A DNA stretch of 64,000 bases from Clavulina sp. PMI_390 (Eukaryota; Basidiomycota; Agaricomycetes; Cantharellales; Hydnaceae), in assembly GCA_015039315.1 (NCBI GenBank), contig WIDE01000002.1:817391-881390 (forward strand), given 5' to 3'. Each line of letters opens with the position of its first letter. Within the stretch, counting starts at the first letter, position 1. The notes beneath the pieces were generated by a model, which saw only the letters and a program-made list of their open reading frames with translations, did no database searches and was not told where the DNA came from. The position numbers and the translations under genes are program-made. Shown piece after piece: positions 1 through 12,074 of the stretch.

Positions 1-1178
1 CTCGTAAGCCCTTCCCCGTACTTTGCACGATCCCCACAATTATTCATGGCCTTCTGTTCTAGAGGGAAGGGTCACACGGCATCGAGTTTACCAAGGATGG
101 TTTAGCCTTCGTGCCTCATCTGTAAGACCTACTTCTGATGTGTCTCCTCGCTGGTGATATCACTGAATCCCACTTTATTACCTTAGTGGGACGAATTCCA
201 TCTGGATCTATCAGCTCGATGCTGCTTCAGGGAAGCTCGACTTGCTCAGCGAGGTTCAAAGTATTAGAGAGCACGATGCTCCAAGGCATGCGCTTCCGCA
301 TCCGAATGGGAGATACCTTTATGTGGTAAGTCCGATGGTCTGCTTGTAGCCTAAAATATTGCCTACTCTAACATCGCCGCCAGGTGACCGAGCACACCTC
401 CTTCCTTGACGTATACGAGATCTCCAACAAAACGCTCCTTCACCGACAAGCAGCGAGCCTCATTCCGGCAGGTGAGTTTTCTCGTCTCTTAAAGCGCAAG
501 ATCATATTTTCATCTGTCAAACGATTTCTCTCGTCTACTTTTACCTTCATAAACGTAGATCGATCACCCAGCGATTTCAGAGGAGATACCCTTCGCTTGT
601 CGCGGCGTAGTGAATTCGAATCGCCAGGAGAAGAATCTCGGCCCCAGTTTCTATTTGCCACGACGCGCGGAAAGACAACGGCCACCAGAGGCTTCCTCTC
701 AGCCCTCGAGCTGGACGCAGACGGATTGATCGTCACATCTTCTCTTTCCACTCCACACGAAGACGCCGGCAGCGATGCGCCCTTAGAGATGGCCATGGGT
801 GATGTACCTGTTCCGCCATCCTTCCAAGCCATCCAACAACCCCTCCAACACGGGCCCTCGAAGATGGTACAGCCGACAAGCCTATGGGAAACCCCAACGA
901 GCGGTGGTAAAGCCAATGCCATCTCGCTTGCGCCGTACTCACTTCCCTCCTTCTCTTTTGCGTCTACATCGCCTTCGGGCGAAGAAGTAGCGAGAGAAGG
1001 AGCGGTAGAGTGGCTTGTTCTGACTGATGATGAGCAAGGCTTTGTTTTCATTGTAGAGTGGGATAGTGCGAGTGGGCGGTTCGAGGAGGTGAGCCGCGTT
1101 AGCTTGGGGGCCGACGATCGGGCGGGGGAAGGGAGTGGAGAGAAGGTTATGGCGAGTCATGCCGTTTGGTTGGCGTAG
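1..1178 (+). CDS. Lactonase, carboxy-cis,cis-muconate cyclase type (3' part)
   Basis: This is the C-terminal part of a seven-bladed beta-propeller lactonase of the 3-carboxy-cis,cis-muconate cyclase / 6-phosphogluconolactonase family. The 5' end lies before the window. Exons read as about 63-121, 187-325, 384-471 and 559-1178, and their phases join cleanly. The first readable exon gives HGIEFTKDG and VPHLGTNSIWIYQLD, the next PHPNGRYLYV and TEHTSFLDVYEI, and the last FRGDTLRLS followed by LFATTRGKTTATRG, all typical of the fungal cyclase. The protein ends after an EWDSASGRFEEVSRVSL blade and a short tail. In fungi this family closes or opens muconolactone rings in the beta-ketoadipate route of aromatic breakdown, though many paralogues have unknown substrates. 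The family is clear; the exact substrate is inferred. Confidence 0.82.
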
Positions 1179-1482
1179 CATGAAGTTGACTAGCCTTAGA
1201 TCGAAGCACGAGCTGTAAAACAATAAATTGAACTATCATTGGTTTAATACAAGCCTCAACCGTCCCATGTATTCTTGCCGTCGATATTCATTCATTGACA
1301 CATAGATAGTTCGTCTTGAGCATTCGTATCGAGACTCTATCCATAATAAACCATGTAGCAAATCTGACGCTTGCTACACATATCATTTACCACCAGAGCG
1401 AAGTAGCCAGTTTGCGTGCTATACCCGCATACGTAACTGCACGACAAAATCACTACTTCCAGGACCAAATCACGAGTCTAAA

Positions 1483-3971
1483 TTACCAGATGACAACCTG
1501 ACCATTCTGGCCTCTCTGATCAACCAATCTCCCAACAAAGCCCTTCCCTCTCTGGCTCGTCCCTCCTCCCTCCTGCTCACTTCCAATTCCCCAACCACTA
1601 TGCCCAGTCCACGTCCACGGCGCACCCCACGAACCGCTCAAACTCCCTCCTTGCACGTCCTTCGTGACGCTCGAGTTCGTCGCGCTCACGTCGCGCGTGT
1701 AGCTGTTCCCTTTACCATCGGTATAGGAGAACGTCTCGGTGGTGGTACCATTGGCGGTGACGACGTTGGTGATGGAGGATCGGAGCCAGGTTCCAGAACC
1801 GGATTGTGAGGTCGAGATGTGGGTGGAGATGACGTCGAGGAGTGGGGAGGGTGTGAGGGATCGAGTGTATGAGTGATCAAGCGCAGTGTACCCTAGAATA
1901 TGGAATGGTTGTGTCAATAGATGGGGGTCAAGGCGCGACGAAGCGAGAAGTGCATACATCCGGACGCGTTGGGGGTGACGAGGTTCGAGTAGTCCACATA
2001 GAGCGGGTAGGAGAACTGGTCAGACACAACAACCTTGCCGTTGTGTGTTGAGCGCGATGTTCCACTCGAAGTCTGTTTGAGGAGCTGTGTAGATTACCCA
2101 AACGGCCAATCACCAAGGTAGAATTACAGTTAGCACACTGTACGACACTACCACGATTATCCAGCACTGTTACTCACCTGCACGTTCGCGTCCTCAAGAT
2201 AAGCTTGCCAATTGGTATAGCTCAGATCTTGCTCCCATACCACAACAGTGGTCTTCCCGCTCCCAGTGGTAATCTTGCTCGTAATAGACAGCTTATGGCT
2301 CGCATCAATCGTAATATTCGCCTGGCTACCGCTCGACGTGGAGCCCGTGGTGATGCTAGACGAGCTCGTGGCGTAGGCTGGAGCAGAGTACGAGATGATC
2401 TCCCCAGTGGTGTTCTTATTGGACGACAAGAGAGAAGGGGTGTCCCGAACGACTTGAATGTTCCCTGAGAGATACCAGTTCGAGTTAATGCTGTGGTCTG
2501 TCTCGAGAGATGCAACGTCGAGAGTGATGGTGTGAGGGTTCCCGTCGGCGAGGATTCCTAGGAATGGCGTGAGGTCGACCTGATACGTTGGCTGGTCAAA
2601 AGCACCATAAGCGGCGATGGGCCTTGAGAGAGGCAAAAAAAAGCATCGAGTTCAAGCGGAAGAAGTGGGTGAGTTGTTAGTTGGTACTCGATAGTTTCGA
2701 GTGAGGGTGTATGTACCTCCACAACGTTGGCAAGATACCACCAGTGAAAATCACTGGGTATGGGAACGCTATACCTGCCAGCTGCCCATCCACAAGCAAG
2801 CGGACTTCTCTGAAGGGACCGTCTCCATATGTGATCCCAGAAGGGAGGTCACTGAGATACTCGTTCGGGACGTTGTAATACTGTGTGGAGAGAGGAATTT
2901 AGCTTTATTCTGGGAAGAGCAAATGGTATCGACACTCACCCAGAATTCCTCCTGTCCATTGCCTGAGGCGTAGATCTCCGCATACGCCTCTGCAGCATCA
3001 GTAGGGAATGTTACATTGGTCTAAGTAATGTGTTAGTTTCATCTCGATCTCTGTACAACCTAATCGATGCTCACCGAGAAAGAAGGTGGCACTCCAAAGT
3101 ACGCAGGGACATCTGAGCCACTGTTTCCCAGAGGAATGATCAAGTCTGACTTGGGGGCGCTGGGGTATATAAGAGAGCTTTCATAGAACGTGGCGGTGAG
3201 GACGACGTTGTAGGCTGCAGTGATACCGATGCTGGTATCGATAATATTGTTGAGATCAACGACAACGGTGCCAGCTTTGGCGAAGAGTGGGATGTAGTGC
3301 GAGACATCCTTGAGGGTCGTCCAAATGATGCCAGCCGTTGTGGGCTCAGCCGTCGATGTGCGCCAGACTGTGATGGAGAGAATTAAGATATGGGTTGCAC
3401 GGACTGCATATGATGGACGCACTCTCGACATCGTTTAGCGTGATGGCGCTCAAGCGGTCGTATTGGGTCTGATTGCGCAAGAACGTGTTCAGGATTCGCC
3501 CATATCGCGCAAATTGGAAGGAAACAACTCACTCCATTAGACGTCGCAGTCCAGTTGAGCGAAACGCCAGCCCAAGAACCCACGGCACCGCAGTTGGTGG
3601 GGGGCTAGGAGGGGTATCTATCAGCGAAGTGAAAGGGCCGTGGCTGACAGGAACGTACTGTATAGTCCTCAATCGCGTCTGGTAGATTCGGTTAGCTTAT
3701 CGCGCATCGTTCGATGGAGACCGCACTCACATTGATAGTACGAGTTGGCAAATACGTGGTTGACAAGCTCTACGGTGCATTGCCTGGCGCCCTTGGGGAG
3801 AGGGGGAGGTTGCTGGACCTGGAAGTTGACGAGGGGAGCTGTGGTAGCAGAGGTCGCTCGCTCGGCTGGCTCGATGGTGGATTCGACGAGGTGGATAGGC
3901 GACCCACGCAGTCTGGCAGATGCATTTAGGACGCCGAAGAACAGAATAGCGCCAAGCTTAAACACGCTCAT
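1483..3971 (-). CDS. Secreted peptide-N4-(N-acetyl-beta-glucosaminyl)asparagine amidase A-like protein
   Basis: The product resembles fungal PNGase A-like proteins, which remove N-linked glycans from glycopeptides. It starts at 3971 with a signal peptide (MSVFKLGAILFFGVLNASA). Exon 1 ends at 3731, exon 2 is only 20 nt (3678-3659), exon 3 is 3604-3533 and exon 4 starts at 3468. About four or more exons follow to the stop at 1483-1485. Family landmarks are TPPTNCGAVGSWAGVSLNW, TQYDRLSAITLNDVE, the metal-free core around GNGQEEFWYYNVP, and RPIAAYGAFDQPTYQVDLTPFLG. The C-terminal half is Ser/Thr-rich with many N-x-S/T sites, as expected for a secreted glycoprotein. It is transcribed divergently from GrpE. 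Assignment to the family is good; activity is not shown by sequence alone. Confidence 0.85.
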
Positions 3972-4283
3972 CGCACCGACTTTGGTCCAGAGCTAGGAAT
4001 GGCCGCTGCTGCTGGGGGCGGTGGAGAGAGGGTAGAGAAGCAGCAGCAGCACACGATGGCGCGAGTACGGCTAGCGATAGGATCCCCCATGATATCGCCG
4101 AAATATGGGTTATTGCTGGAACCATCTGGCTTCTTGCCCGACGCCCCATGCGTTCGCTCTGATCAAACACAAGTTTATGGGCTTCTTTCGTGAGCTTCGC
4201 AGGGCTGGTTCTCACGGTCACCTCGGCATCAACACCGCACTCATTCATTCATTACTCACCTCTTCCACCTCTGCAACCTCAAA
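3972..4283. promoter_or_regulatory. Divergent intergenic region, PNGase-like / GrpE
   Basis: This 312-base spacer separates two genes pointing away from each other and should hold both promoters. It carries a CAG-rich stretch near 4035-4055 and a pyrimidine-rich run just before the GrpE start. Open frames here are short and have no recognisable content. Confidence 0.5.
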
Positions 4284-5168
4284 ATGTCTGCCCTCGCTGC
4301 TCTCCGCTCGGCCACCCGCATCCAGCGCCAGGCATGGTCCGCACCATCATCCCTCGTCGCCTCCTCGTCGCGCCGAGCAATGCCGCTCACCTCGAGCTCG
4401 CGCATACTGCTCGCGTCACGGCGAGCCTATTCCACACCAGCGGCAGAGGAAAAACCAGCAGGGACTACTGCTGCTGAGGCTGAGGCAAAGGCATCTTCTG
4501 AAAAGAAGGAGCCCGAGCTCTCGGAAGAGCAAAAAGCCATTGCTGCAAAGGATGCAGAAATTTTGGACTTGACGGTATGTGTGGCCCAAGATTTTCATTC
4601 GTGTGACATCAAATTTCTCGGCATGTTGGTGCTCCCTCCTGTAAATGTATGCTGACTCGAATGTTTCTCTTCCCTTGCACTATTGGATGGCTTCTCTTCT
4701 TCTTCACCCTTTTTTCATGCACTTCCCCAGAGTCGACTAAGATATGCGCAAGCCGACTTCCAAAACCTCCAGCGCATCTCTGAGCGCGAGAAAGCAAGCG
4801 CAAAAGAATTCGCTATCACGCGTTTCGCCTCTGACATACTGTCCACTGCGGATGTCCTCTCGCTCGCCCTTGCGTCCGTCCCAGCCGCGGCCCGCGCCGA
4901 CAAGGCTGCCAACCCAAAACTCGTCGAGCTGTACGAGGGCGTTGAACTCACGCAGAGACAACTCTTGCAGACTCTCGCACACCATGGCGTTAAGCCCTAT
5001 GACCCCCTGGGCGAGAAATTCGACCCCAATGTGCATGAGGCGTTGTACACTGCCCCTGCACCTCCAGGAAAGGAGCCTGGAACCGTGATTGATGTCCAGA
5101 AGCTTGGGTACAAGATCAAGGAGAGGACACTACGTGCTCCTCAAGTTGGCGTCGCTCAAGAGATATAA
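4284..5168 (+). CDS. MGE1: Mitochondrial GrpE, nucleotide exchange factor for mtHsp70
   Basis: GrpE releases ADP from mitochondrial Hsp70 so that the chaperone can cycle during import and folding in the matrix. Two exons, 4284-4574 and 4731-5168, join in phase to give 242 residues. The first about 50 residues are rich in Arg, Ser and Ala with no acidic residues, a classic matrix-targeting peptide ending near RRAYST. A charged coiled-coil stretch (PELSEEQKAIAAKDAEILDL) follows. The second exon then carries the GrpE core: RYAQADFQNLQRISEREK, the FASDIL helix, LYEGVELTQRQLLQTLAHHGV, YDPLGEKFDPNVHEA, and the closing beta domain GTVIDVQKLGYKIKERTLRAPQVGVA. Length and domain order fit the family. 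The intron sits before the core, at the usual place for a targeting exon. Confidence 0.96.
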
Positions 5169-5531
5169 ACCTCACCGTTCCAGCCACGTTCCCCTTTCCC
5201 CCCTCCCACTACCGATCCTACCACGAACGTCCCCCATAGAAGACTGCGAGGGAGGATGGAGTGCCGCTGGGGGACGACCCTGCCATTTATATCACTGGAT
5301 ATCCCCAACCTACGAGTTGTAATGATCTTACCACCCTAACTTATCAGCATCGATATTCCATGCGTCTATCCCAACCCCACCTCAGCACATTATATTACTA
5401 TTAGCATATTCTAGTATAGGCGACATGCATGCAATATGACTAGCTCATCGCGTTCCATTTATGAATCGGGGGATTGAAGAAGTATTCGTCTTGTGTGGAT
5501 TGTAAGGCGGGGTTTTTGCACTGTGGGAGTA
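5169..5531. other. Convergent 3' region between GrpE and PheRS
   Basis: About 360 bases lie between two converging genes. The stretch is AT-richer than the coding DNA and should hold both 3' untranslated regions. I see no gene or repeat in it. Confidence 0.5.
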
Positions 5532-7239
5532 TCACCGCAGCTCAATGTCGAATTTTGCTTGGAGGGATTTAATCACTTCGTCCTGGATGGAGTTGACTTC
5601 CTCGTTCGATAGTGACCTACGCGAAGGGTTAGCTGCATGAAAGGCTATAGGAACAGCAATTGTACTCACCTGTCCATCGAACGATAGTTGATCCTGTAGC
5701 AGACGCTTCGGCGTTCGGTCTTGGGGTGGACGAACTCGTCAATCTATGTCGGTTCAAAGAGAGTTATTTTTGGTGAGATCGCTTATAAGGAGAGATGAAT
5801 AGATTGGGGTGAGCACTGACCAGCCTGACGTCTTCCACCAAGTTCCCTGCCGCATCCCGCACGACATCGCACAAATCATTCTCATGGAAACCAGTGTACC
5901 CCTTGGCTAGCCAGAAGCTGACGTCCTTGTAGCAAGGCGGGTATTTTGAGTACGGCTTGAACGTGGTGATCTTTCCTGCTTGGAATTGGTCGAGGAAGCG
6001 TGGGTCTGTGGACCAGAAGAGTCGGATGTCTGGAATGGAGAAGAGCACCATAGCGATGCGCTCAAGACCAAGACCGAATGCCCATGAGATACGGTTTGGT
6101 ACACCTACAGAATATACAGGGGCAAGAAGTGGTAAGCAGGCATGGCTTTATGATGCTGCTGCGCTGCTGCAGCTGTGCTGTTTTTTTGATCAATAGAATG
6201 ACTGGGTAGCTTACCTGCAAGATCTAGTGTCCGCTGCTGAACGACACCACTTCCTAGAATCTCGAGCCATTTGCCGTTGTACAGCACCTCCACTTCGTAG
6301 CTCGGGCTGGTGAAGGGGAAGTAGGCAGGGATCCAGCGAACCTTCAACGGCTCCTCTGTGGCTGCCTCAGAAGGCTTCAACAGACCGTGCTTTGCCTGTG
6401 CCTCCTTGGAGAACAGCGCATAGATGAGCGAGTTGAGGTGATGCTTCAAGTTTTGCGCGACGAGCTCGGCGTGCACAGGGTCATGGCCAGGTTGAGGAGG
6501 GTTGCTCGCATCAATGACGGTGTTGTCCTCGATTTCGATATTTGTCGCGGTAAGCTTGGCCTGCAACTGTGCATTCTCTTCGCGCAGTGCTTCGAGTGCA
6601 GAAGGTGACTCTAGTGCAAAGGTCCGTGCGCCTTCCATTTGGTGAAAGACGGGGTGGTGTGAAGCGTCAATCTCGTCACGCCGATAGACGTCTGCAGCGA
6701 GGAGCCACTTGTCATGGCCTGCCTTGAACACATCTACTTCATGAGCGGAAGTATGCGTGCGGAGGAGGGTGGATGAATTGAGGTAGTAGGAATCTGTGAC
6801 GCTTCGTCCTGGGTGGTCGATTGGGAAGCCAAGCTCGTCAAAGTTTTTGTAGGTGCTCACGACGGGGGAGGGAGAAGCCAAAGAGTTGAATGCGGGGAAT
6901 TGTGCTTCGATGAGCGAGCGAAGAATGCCTAGTGGGTGAGCTGGTTGTGTGTGAAGTTTATGCGACAGCTTTGAGAGGATGCTGGGGGTGACGTTTGTCC
7001 AGCTATCAGTGGCATAATCAGCTCCTTCAACGTTGGTTGATTGGGGTTTTTGGGCCTGTACTAAGGTGCGACCAAAAGGCAAAAGGTATGAGAGCTGGGC
7101 TCAATTTATCACGGAGAGTGGTCAAAACGAGTGCTGACAAGGTGTTGTAGAGTTCCACCTCCGAACAGAACCCTTGGAGAGAGCACTGTAGCTCCAGTGC
7201 CTCCATCCTGTTGCAGCTGCTCCTGAACGCGCCTGCATG
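5532..7239 (-). CDS. MSF1: Mitochondrial phenylalanyl-tRNA synthetase
   Basis: This single-chain class II synthetase charges mitochondrial tRNA-Phe. The stop codon is at 5532-5534. The main exon (about 7080-6200) begins [16 protein letters not shown] and [18 protein letters not shown], then shows motif 2-like elements [33 protein letters not shown] and [23 protein letters not shown] following exon gives [33 protein letters not shown] (motif 3). The last exons carry the anticodon-binding FDX-ACB domain ([27 protein letters not shown], then [16 protein letters not shown]). The proposed start at 7239 gives an Arg/Ser-rich leader without acidic residues, suited to mitochondrial import. Exon 1 then joins through an intron whose donor reads GTCAGC, a weaker variant, but the phase closes. 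The neighbour upstream is divergent. Confidence 0.93.
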
Positions 7240-7391
7240 AATAATATCAGCCTCAACGCGAAGAGTTTTGGGAATGTCACGCTGGTCACACATCCTGGTG
7301 GCTGTGATGAGGAGGCATTGCCACATCTATTGCAGACCCTTTCACTGACACCACCACTTGCCCATTTGGAGAGCAAAAGTGGCAGAACAAA

Positions 7392-9440
7392 ATGCCTCGG
7401 AAATCGAATGCTAATGCTGAGTCGGATACGGAATATGGAGCTGCGGGTGGATCATCTCGAAAGGTGCTCACCTTTGTGTTTCCGCTATCCATGTGGACAT
7501 TGCTCAGAATCTTTCGCTCATCACACTTGTTCGTTGCATGCATGATTCGATACCTATGCAGGCCCAATCTAAACCCTCAAGAGGGACTAAGCGTGCTCAC
7601 GCTAACCGCGTATTCTCGTCAGACGAGGACGAACCTGCAGGCGCTGCTCCTGCCCCATCGAAACGAGCCCGCTCTAGCAAGGCGAATGCTATCTTCTCAG
7701 ATGATGAGAGCACCCAGTCACTCTCCACGGCTGCGAATATGACCGCTGTTGATGCTGACGTGGATATTTGCATCGAGAGCGATGACGATTCGGACGATGA
7801 GCAGCCCGTCAGAGCGGAGTGGGCGTCTGCTGAACGCAGGTCACTGAACACGAGCCAGTCAGGTAATGCTCCTAATCCATCGTTCCCTAATACCCCCGGC
7901 GCTCCGCGTGCTACCATGTATGTGGAAATACCAAGGTCTCCTCTTGTCAGGAAGCTTCCTAGCCCTGTGGTCGAGCTTCCTCCACCTCCTCGTCCTACAC
8001 TCAGCATCCGAAACCCTTCTAATGTCAAAGCCGGTATCCTCTCATCTCCTTTATCACCCCCAGGACCTTTCAATACATCCAACGATGCCGCCGCTGCAAA
8101 ATCATCCCCACCTTCGGAAGCAGCGTCTTCAAAGCAGCCTACCAAGAAGCGAACTTCTACCTCGAATACCCCTTCTGTCAAGAAGCGCACCAATGTAAAG
8201 AAGACGCCCGTGGCTATATCATCTTCGGAAGAATCAGACTTTGATGACCCTGACGTGGTGGACGAAGATGAAGACCTGTCAGACGAACCAGATGATGAAC
8301 CAACTCCTCGCCGTTCAAACGCTGCTTCTGGCGCCTCAAAGGTCAAAGGAAAGGGTATTATCTCTTCCAAGGCCTCCAAGTCGGCCAAGGGCAAAACCAC
8401 AACTGCCGATGCTGTCATCCCTCCCTCGAGAAACGCCTCCAAAAAGTCGACTCCTGCTGGCTCCGTCGCACCTCCTGCCAAACGAGCCCATGTAGAAGAG
8501 GATTCAGCCGTAGCATCATCCACCACTCCCAAATCTGGCGCCGGCGAAAGCCAACCTCCACCAGCCAAAAAACCCAAGTTCCCTCCAATGACAAAGAAAT
8601 CTTCGGGGACGGCGACTGGCACAGGGTCCGGTTCTGGGACACCTACACCTAGTGGATCGAAACCCCCTGAAAAATCGGCGTCGTCTTCAACGCTGTCGAC
8701 TTCGACCGTACGACGGCCGCCACCGAATCCCAACGCCAAGAAGGGAGGCGATATCGACCTTAACAACGCAGACGAGTATAATAAGTTGTTTGGGATATCT
8801 AGTGGCCCATCGGTACGTTTTATTCACGATGTACACTGCCGTATCACACAAGCTCATATCACGCTCCTCGATAGACCCCCAAACCCACAAAACCCTCTAC
8901 GACAAGCACCATCACATCGAAGTAAGTTTATTATGCACCTGCTACTTGCTCTGCTGATCCACGAATGCCTATTTTCGCAGCTTTAGATATGCGGAGCAGA
9001 AGGCGAGAGAGGTGGCGGCTAAGCGAGAAGCTGCCCGTTTGCAAAGGGAGAAAGATTGGGAGCCTGTGAGTTGAAATTTTGTTGTTTGAACCCTGAATCC
9101 TTGCTCATCAGATTCTGGTAACAACGCAGACAAATTGTTTCGATTTGATGGCGAGCGGTGATCGCATTCGAGCCTACGAGGTACGTCGCCTGCATTACTT
9201 GTTTCCATAATGTCTTGTTGACTCATAGATCTTTGCATGCCCCTACAGGCTAAGCTGTGGAAAGAACAGCGGTATATGTATATCACCCAAATTGCGGCAG
9301 GATGGTACACGATGCCCCCACCAGTTCCTGGTGTACCTCCTCATCGACTCCCGCCACCTGTACCGTCCCCAGCTGCACTATCAGCGCCTGATGCTGCCAT
9401 CCCTACCACCGAGAGCCAACCGATGGATGTGGACGCATAA
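7392..9440 (+). CDS. Unknown Ser/Pro/Lys-rich acidic protein, probably nuclear (565 aa)
   Basis: I do not recognise this protein. Six exons (7392-7463, 7562-8812, 8875-8921, 8981-9065, 9130-9180, 9249-9440) join in phase to 565 residues. The first about 420 residues are disordered: acidic clusters (SSDEDE, ESDDDSDDEQ, DEDEDLSDEPDDE) alternate with Lys/Pro/Ser stretches such as KKRTNVKK and AKKPKFPPMTKK, suggesting nuclear localisation. A conserved-looking C-terminal part begins GGDIDLNNADEYNKLFG. It continues with a charged helix (FRYAEQKAREVAAKREAARLQ) and CFDLMASGDRIRAYEAKLWKEQR, then ends in a Pro-rich tail. The small exons at the C terminus, against one large disordered exon, suggest that the C terminus is the constrained functional part. 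It could be a chromatin or replication accessory factor, but that is a guess. Confidence 0.75.
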
Positions 9441-10294
9441 GTATCCAGGACAATTTGCCTCTAAGGTTATGCCAGAGCTTGGTTACGGCGTTCCTGCCAG
9501 TTCTTAGCGTCTCTAACACCCATCGCACCATCTCTGCCGCTCATAATCCACGATGGTGCATTCGATTCTTTGAGCCTGCTCTCCGAGTCAGGAAACAATT
9601 CCCTGCACTGAACCGCCCTTTCACGCCAGGGAGTGCATAGGTATTGGACGCCACATCTATACACCTTCCAGTACTTGTCGTTAGTATGCAGCATCCTGCC
9701 CCTGGTCATCATATAGATGCTCTGCCTGATCGGCAGCATAGCTAGAGAAATTCAGATGCTCTAAATAGTTCAGTTGCACAATCTTAGATGTACAGCCAGG
9801 GAAGGCCAAAGCTAGTGTCGAGATGGGTAGCCATTGAACCAGCCTGGGCGCTGGCACCCTGCTACACCCATCTTGGTTTTGGGAGCGTTTGCTGTGTTCC
9901 AGAACCGCCTCAAGACGAGCCACATTTCCAACCCCCTAGGCGTGACGGAGTCACAGGGCGGATGTGGCCTCGCGCCAATTGCGATGCACTTCCCGCCTTC
10001 AAGTCACTCCTCGAAATTGATATCATAGCCTTTCCTTGAACCATTCTCTCTACCACCAACTCTCTCTCCCTCCTTGCCTACGTGTGCACCTGATCACGCG
10101 CAGCTGCTGCCACTATGGCGCACGTTCCCCTAGGTGATTGCGTTCCATCACGCCCCGAAGTTGGACATTACTGATACATAAATGGTTGAACCAAACTGAA
10201 CACTCTGCAAACCGCCCGAACAGCCAAGTCTACTGGTGAGTATTCAATCATACCTCGCTTACTCCTGGGCTACCTTTGACAACAGCTATCGATT
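9441..10294. other. Intergenic region before the membrane-protein gene
   Basis: About 850 bases hold the 3' region of the preceding gene and the probable promoter and leader of the next. An ATG at 10115 (MAHVPL) is followed by a possible donor, but I could not join it in frame to the first transmembrane exon. A small coding leader exon therefore remains possible. No repeats or RNA genes are visible. Confidence 0.4.
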
Positions 10295-12074
10295 ATGTTT
10301 GCACTCGCAATCCTAGAACGTTTCTATCTCTACCTTGTTGTTCTGCAAGCAATCATTATCATGGCTCTGGAATCTGGGACCTTGGGGTACGCTCAGACTC
10401 ATGCAAATCTTATGGACAAGCAACCTGTACGTGCTGCTGGCTTGAGATTATTCGACCGTCGACCGCTCACTATTCCAATGACACACAGCTCAGGGTCATC
10501 ATCTGTCATTTCATATATTTGGCTTTATTCCGTCAGTGCCCCCTCTGCTATAGGCTAAGGTTGTACGATAAGGAGTCCTACTCACCTATAGATCTACAGA
10601 CATAGCCCAGGTTGGATTTAGTCTCGAAGCGGTACGCTGGGCCACTGGGTAGTTGGATGTATGAACGTGTTCGCTAACCAGACGCGTAATCTTGACATAT
10701 TCTAGATCTATTGCAACCATGGAGTGCAAATCTATTGGACATTCATTATGCAAGTACTCCTTCTCCCTATCAGTTGTGTACAAACGTTTGAGGTAATCAC
10801 ATCGTTGTGTTTCCCTGATCGCTTCGAGCTCACTGGATGCCATTGTTTAATAGGTCAGGAATGCCATTCGAGCGGCTCTTTGCCAGCCTGGTAGTTCTGT
10901 ACGTGCTTCCGATAAGTATTCGATCGACGACCACTCGCACTGAGCACAGAGATCTTTGAACATTCAGGAATGCCATATTGCGCAACAATGGTGGGGCGTG
11001 ATCCGCCCGATGCAATTGACAATTGTTATCATTCACTCTCGTGAGTATCTTGACCTTTTTAGTTATTTCAGCTTGATCTGACATGTCCCAGTCGTGATAC
11101 CTGTACAACTGGTCAGTGCTGGGCTTACCGGCAACGAGATTGGTTATGAATGGACAACTTCGCCGAAAGCGGCCTTACAACGTAAGCTCATTGTATCATC
11201 AAAACTCTCCATTAGACTGAGCTAAGCGCGTCTTATCATGGCAGGTGAATTCACCAATTACCGCTGGTTCGAGATTTTCTCCAAAGTGAGCTTGATCGCT
11301 TTGGGTCTGCGGTCATATTGCTAACGACATTCCTCTTGCAATTAGTTTGCCAATCTAGCCATTATGGCACTTTCAACACAGTTTTTCGTTCTGGGTTATC
11401 ACAATGGAACTGTCACCCAAGCGCTCTCAATAGCTGGGATTGTTCTGCCTCCACTGATCCACTTTGGAGGCTACCTTGCTACCACCTATGAGTGGGAATG
11501 GTCAGTCCAAAATTCCTGGCCATCGCCAATCGCCGATCGATGATCTAACATCTTTTCCGACTCTTGGCTAGGTTGCTTTATGCTGTTCTTGCCATAATCC
11601 CTATTCAGCATATCTACCTATTTTTCCGGTTCTCCGAATTCTTCTACCCGAAGACAAAGCATATCTACTACAATGCTCGTGTGGCACTCTCTCTGCAAAG
11701 TAAGCCTACACATCCATCACGCTTGACTCTCTCTACGAACAAAGTTTTGACACAATGCATTGCCCAGTTTTCTTTGCAGCAGCTCTAGAAATGCAACTAT
11801 TCTATCTGGGGCTAGTGGTGCGCCGTGGACTGGGCCATACAGGTCTTAAGGAGACCAAATTAAGGAGTACGTATCAGCTCGTTCCCAGAAGCATTCGATA
11901 TATGTCCACTGACATTTTCTGCTTGTGGTAGTACCGGACCGCACGATGAGCAAACGAGCATGGAGAGTCGGCGAGCATGCGACCCGGGGTCTCAAGAAAC
12001 CTGCTGGGACAGATTACCATCAGGTGTACTATGCAGAGGCAGAGGAGATGAAGGAGAGAGAACCGATAGTCTGA
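10295..12074 (+). CDS. Unknown multipass membrane protein (12 exons, about 338 aa)
   Basis: I do not recognise the family. Twelve short exons close in phase: 10295-10426, 10489-10531, 10600-10631, 10706-10753, 10854-10898, 10968-11040, 11092-11181, 11245-11285, 11346-11500, 11572-11699, 11780-11866 and 11932-12074. The protein has six or seven hydrophobic segments, for example LYLVVLQAIIIMAL near residue 12, MQLTIVIIHSLVIPVQLVSAG near 114, FANLAIMALSTQFFVLGY near 168, ALSIAGIVLPPLIHFGGYLA near 194 and LLYAVLAIIPIQHIYLFF near 220. It ends in a basic then acidic cytosolic-looking tail. The layout recalls small fungal 7-TM proteins such as RTA1-like or opsin-like families, but I see no lysine or motif proving either. 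The start is the first in-frame Met of the hydrophobic exon; more N-terminal sequence may exist. Confidence 0.7.

Noticed and set aside
7597..8766. A 389-residue minus-strand open frame
   Set aside because: It is antisense to the large exon of the 565-residue protein; its Gly/Ser/Asp bias mirrors the Ser/Pro-rich coding strand.
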